DNA from: Candidatus Obscuribacterales bacterium
GTDB lineage: Bacteria > Cyanobacteriota > Vampirovibrionia > Obscuribacterales > Obscuribacteraceae
Reading direction: 5' to 3'
DNA: 64,000 bases
Assembly (NCBI GenBank): GCA_019752635.1
Contig: JAIELX010000015.1
Coordinates: forward strand, 1-64,000
Position 1 is the first letter of the stretch. Each line of letters opens with the position of its first letter. The notes beneath the pieces were generated by a model. That model was not told the origin of the DNA, made no database searches, and saw only the letters and a program-made list of their open reading frames with translations. A program made the translations under genes and the position numbers. This document shows positions 61,910 through 64,000 of this stretch, piece after piece.

Positions 61910-62004
61910 TGGGTCGCAAGGACGCGGGTACCCCTACGCTTAAATCGCGAACTCATCTATTGTCGAGCAAGGGGCGGATGCTCTGTTACTGAGCGGCGTT
62001 GCCT

Positions 62005-63225
62005 TTACTTTGTGTCTGCGGGCGCGGCTTCCTTCTTCTCGTCGCTCGGAGCCTCGGTGTGCTTTACTGGTACCGCATCTGGTGCTTTAGGGCTCTCTGC
62101 TTCAACTAAAGGTTTCTCCTTCGCCACAGGAGTTTCTTCCTTGGGCTTCTTCTCTTCCGCGGAAGCTTCCTTGACCGGTGCTTTCTCGGTCTCTTTGGCG
62201 ACAGGAGTCTCTTCCTTAACAGGTTTCGTCTCTTCGGCTACCGGTGTCTCCTTTACCTTCTTTTTCTTGGCTACAGGCGTTTCTTGCTTTTCGGGAGCAG
62301 CCGACTCTTTCGCAGGAGCCTTAGGTTCCTCTGCCGCCGGTTTCTTATCCTCAACAGCGGCTGGTTTAGGGTCAGCTTTTGGAGGCTCCGGCGGGGGGAC
62401 CGCCGGTGCAGTCGCCGCTGGCGTGGTGGTAGCCGGGGCAGTCGCAGCCGGTGTTGAAGATGGTGTTGCTGCCGCTGGTGCGGTTGTTGTCGAAGTAGTT
62501 GCTGCTTTCTTCTTTTTCTTCTTGAAGCCTTTGTTCGGTTGTACCGGACCGACCGCAACCGACCAAATGGTCATCTGGTGCGGGTGCCCTTGCTTGTCCT
62601 TTACTTTGATATTCATCTTCTCGCCGGCAGCTGGTGCAGTGTATTGCGCACCGCAAATCGTCAATACTTCGCCTGGATCGGCGAAGACCAGATCTTGCCA
62701 GCCCGGCTTGCGAGCAAAAACTCGGTCGGGTTTCCATGGCGAAATTTCCGCCAAGTTCGCTACTTGACTCCAATCAGCCAGTGGCGTGTAGGCCGACACC
62801 GACCAAATGTCCACAGTGTCGCCGTTGTCCAACAATACTTGCTTGACTTCTTCGGCGGATGGATTCGACCAATACACTTTTCCTCCAAGAATTACCGGGT
62901 CTCCGGCTTTCACGAAGAGGAGCGTTGGACCGGCCTCTTTTCCTCGTCCATAGAAGGTCTGCGTGATCGTGGGATTGTAAGGAAAACTGGGGCGATTCTG
63001 GTACTTCAGTTGGTGGAAGCTCAATGATTCCGGGCGAGGAACCAACTTGGTCGGGTCCGCGTATTTGGAGGGATCGAAAGACTCCCAGTTTCGCGGGTCT
63101 GAGGCATCAGTTTCCGTTGCCTTGAGCAGCTGATTGCCCACTGCGGTTTGCATCGGCGTGCAAATGGAGATAGTGAAACCGACTAGTAAGACCGCCGCCC
63201 CGAAAGTAGACCACCGCTTTAGCAT
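62005..63225 (-). CDS. membrane-anchored protein with low-complexity Ala/Pro/Lys/Glu tail
   Basis: The ATG at 63225 with GGGAG upstream removes 58 implausible residues and gives 406 residues. A membrane helix or signal (FGAAVLLVGFTISICTP) is followed by a globular domain of about 200 residues (GPTLLFVKAGDPVILGGKVY, VLLDNGDTVDIWSVSAY). That domain contains two short repeated strands that look like SH3-type barrels. A Lys run then leads into a long Ala/Thr/Pro then Lys/Glu/Pro-rich tail of about 160 residues that ends the protein. The tail may span or coat the envelope. Confidence 0.75.
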   Translation of the reverse strand: MLKRWSTFGAAVLLVGFTISICTPMQTAVGNQLLKATETDASDPRNWESFDPSKYADPTKLVPRPESLSFHQLKYQNRPSFPYNPTITQTFYGRGKEAGPTLLFVKAGDPVILGGKVYWSNPSAEEVKQVLLDNGDTVDIWSVSAYTPLADWSQVANLAEISPWKPDRVFARKPGWQDLVFADPGEVLTICGAQYTAPAAGEKMNIKVKDKQGHPHQMTIWSVAVGPVQPNKGFKKKKKKAATTSTTTAPAAATPSSTPAATAPATTTPAATAPAVPPPEPPKADPKPAAVEDKKPAAEEPKAPAKESAAPEKQETPVAKKKKVKETPVAEETKPVKEETPVAKETEKAPVKEASAEEKKPKEETPVAKEKPLVEAESPKAPDAVPVKHTEAPSDEKKEAAPADTK

Positions 63226-63510
63226 TAATCGTTCTCCCGCAAGACTGGAATAGAATGGCTTGGCAGACCAGAGTCCTTCTGTCGGCCCGAAACTGTCTGT
63301 CATTATAACGAATACCCGCTTTTGAGCGTTCTCCGCTGCCCCCGTGCGCAACAAACCAGCATTTGTTACGCAGGTGACACTTCGAGTTAAAGTTCCCATT
63401 TTATCGGAAAGACGGGGAGGGCTGTAGAACTGATCCGGCTAAAAAGGCGAAAGCTCGACCTCGGCGAAGTTCCGTGAAATTAGTACCGTATTTGGTGGCG
63501 GTAACGGTTC

Positions 63511-64000
63511 TCAGTCTGTTGATCTGTCGCCGAGCTCCAGCAACAGTTTGTGCATGCTCGCCAGCTCTTCTTCTCGCTTGGGGTCAAGATCTTCCGACCA
63601 GTCAAGCAAACTATCAACGGTGGCAGCGCGAATAAAATCACTTTCAAGCAAAAGGTGATCGAGGTGATCCAACCAACGAATTGTTTGGTTTGCCGACTGT
63701 ATGTTTTCTGTGATTTTGGTTACCGCTTCAGGATTTACGCAGTGGTCTTTGCTTGCCGCTAGAATCAGGATTGGAGTGCCCTTCTTAACTCCTCGCGCAA
63801 ACTTGAGCGTCTTGTGCACGAAAGAGTCGCTAATCAGCAGCTCGCCTATTGTTAGCTCTTTTGCAACGAGCGGGTCTTTGATTAATTCTTCACCAACCTT
63901 GGGATTGCAAGACACCAGCTTTCTCATGAAGCCATTCAGGTTGACTTTTCCGTTGGGTTTGAGCACTCCCAGCAAGCCTTCGGCAACGTTTTCCGGGTAC
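63511..64000 (-). CDS. alpha/beta hydrolase, C-terminal part (runs off window)
   Basis: The reverse-strand frame is open from the window edge to a stop at 63511, about 163 residues. It shows the C-terminal half of a lysophospholipase-like alpha/beta hydrolase: strand PILILAASKDHCVN with the acid Asp, and the His in DHLDHLLLESD. The nucleophile lies outside the window. The charged tail of about 35 residues is helical. Confidence 0.75.
   Translation of the reverse strand, partial: YPENVAEGLLGVLKPNGKVNLNGFMRKLVSCNPKVGEELIKDPLVAKELTIGELLISDSFVHKTLKFARGVKKGTPILILAASKDHCVNPEAVTKITENIQSANQTIRWLDHLDHLLLESDFIRAATVDSLLDWSEDLDPKREEELASMHKLLLELGDRSTD

Noticed and set aside
62012..62767. A long forward open frame of 251 codons, Gly/Ala/Ser/Val-rich
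   Set aside because: It is the antisense of the Lys/Glu/Pro/Ala-rich tail of the protein at 62005-63225. The low-complexity codons keep the complement free of stops.

Overview
The window is bacterial, gene-dense and of moderate GC. Signal-peptide proteins with TPR, SH3b or lineage-specific repeats are abundant. There is a Ser/Thr kinase fused to TPRs, and there are two large proteins in which a glycine-rich N-terminal region carries an enzyme domain. This style resembles the non-photosynthetic cyanobacterial lineage Melainabacteria/Obscuribacterales. That placement is an impression from protein style, not a marker-gene result.

Layout. 1-11 kb is chromosomal: a partial LysR regulator, a Fic-like protein, an acyltransferase, a PDZ/TPR secreted pair, an agmatinase-family enzyme and a degenerate kinase-like membrane protein. 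11.09-24.84 kb is an integrated mobile element of about 13.7 kb in a tRNA-Arg(UCG) gene. It is bounded by a perfect 44-bp direct repeat and carries a tyrosine integrase, an excisionase-like HTH protein and a replication module (Toprim protein, AAA ATPase, archaeo-eukaryotic-type primase with zinc finger). It also carries a possible terminase-small-subunit-like protein, a secreted trypsin-like protease with TPRs and a PIN-toxin/antitoxin pair. Two of its unrelated genes share an in-frame palindromic coding repeat whose hairpin loop is inverted between the copies.

25-34.5 kb is accessory. It holds decayed genes, short secreted proteins, a duplicated promoter-like unit, and a translationally coupled radical-SAM gene plus a partner ending in a ribosomal L7/L12-like domain. 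A membrane protein with a superinfection-immunity-like segment there looks frameshifted.

34.5-53.9 kb is mostly metabolism and envelope: dienelactone hydrolase, MFS transporter, UvrA-like ATPase, aldose 1-epimerase, M1 aminopeptidase, CPBP protease, FKBP lipoprotein, GNAT/transglutaminase-like fusion, TadG-like protein, isocitrate lyase and a histidine-containing membrane protein. 54.0-57.2 kb is an arsenic operon (arsR, arsI, a decayed second arsI, arsC, a Cys-rich membrane protein, acr3). 57.2-64 kb holds a glycine-rich/HAD fusion, an SH3b secreted protein, a Ser/Thr kinase-TPR protein, a low-complexity anchored protein and a partial alpha/beta hydrolase.

The most interesting items are the in-frame invertible repeat in the mobile element, the radical-SAM/L7-L12-like operon, the glycine-rich enzyme fusions and the extra Cys-rich membrane protein in the ars operon.
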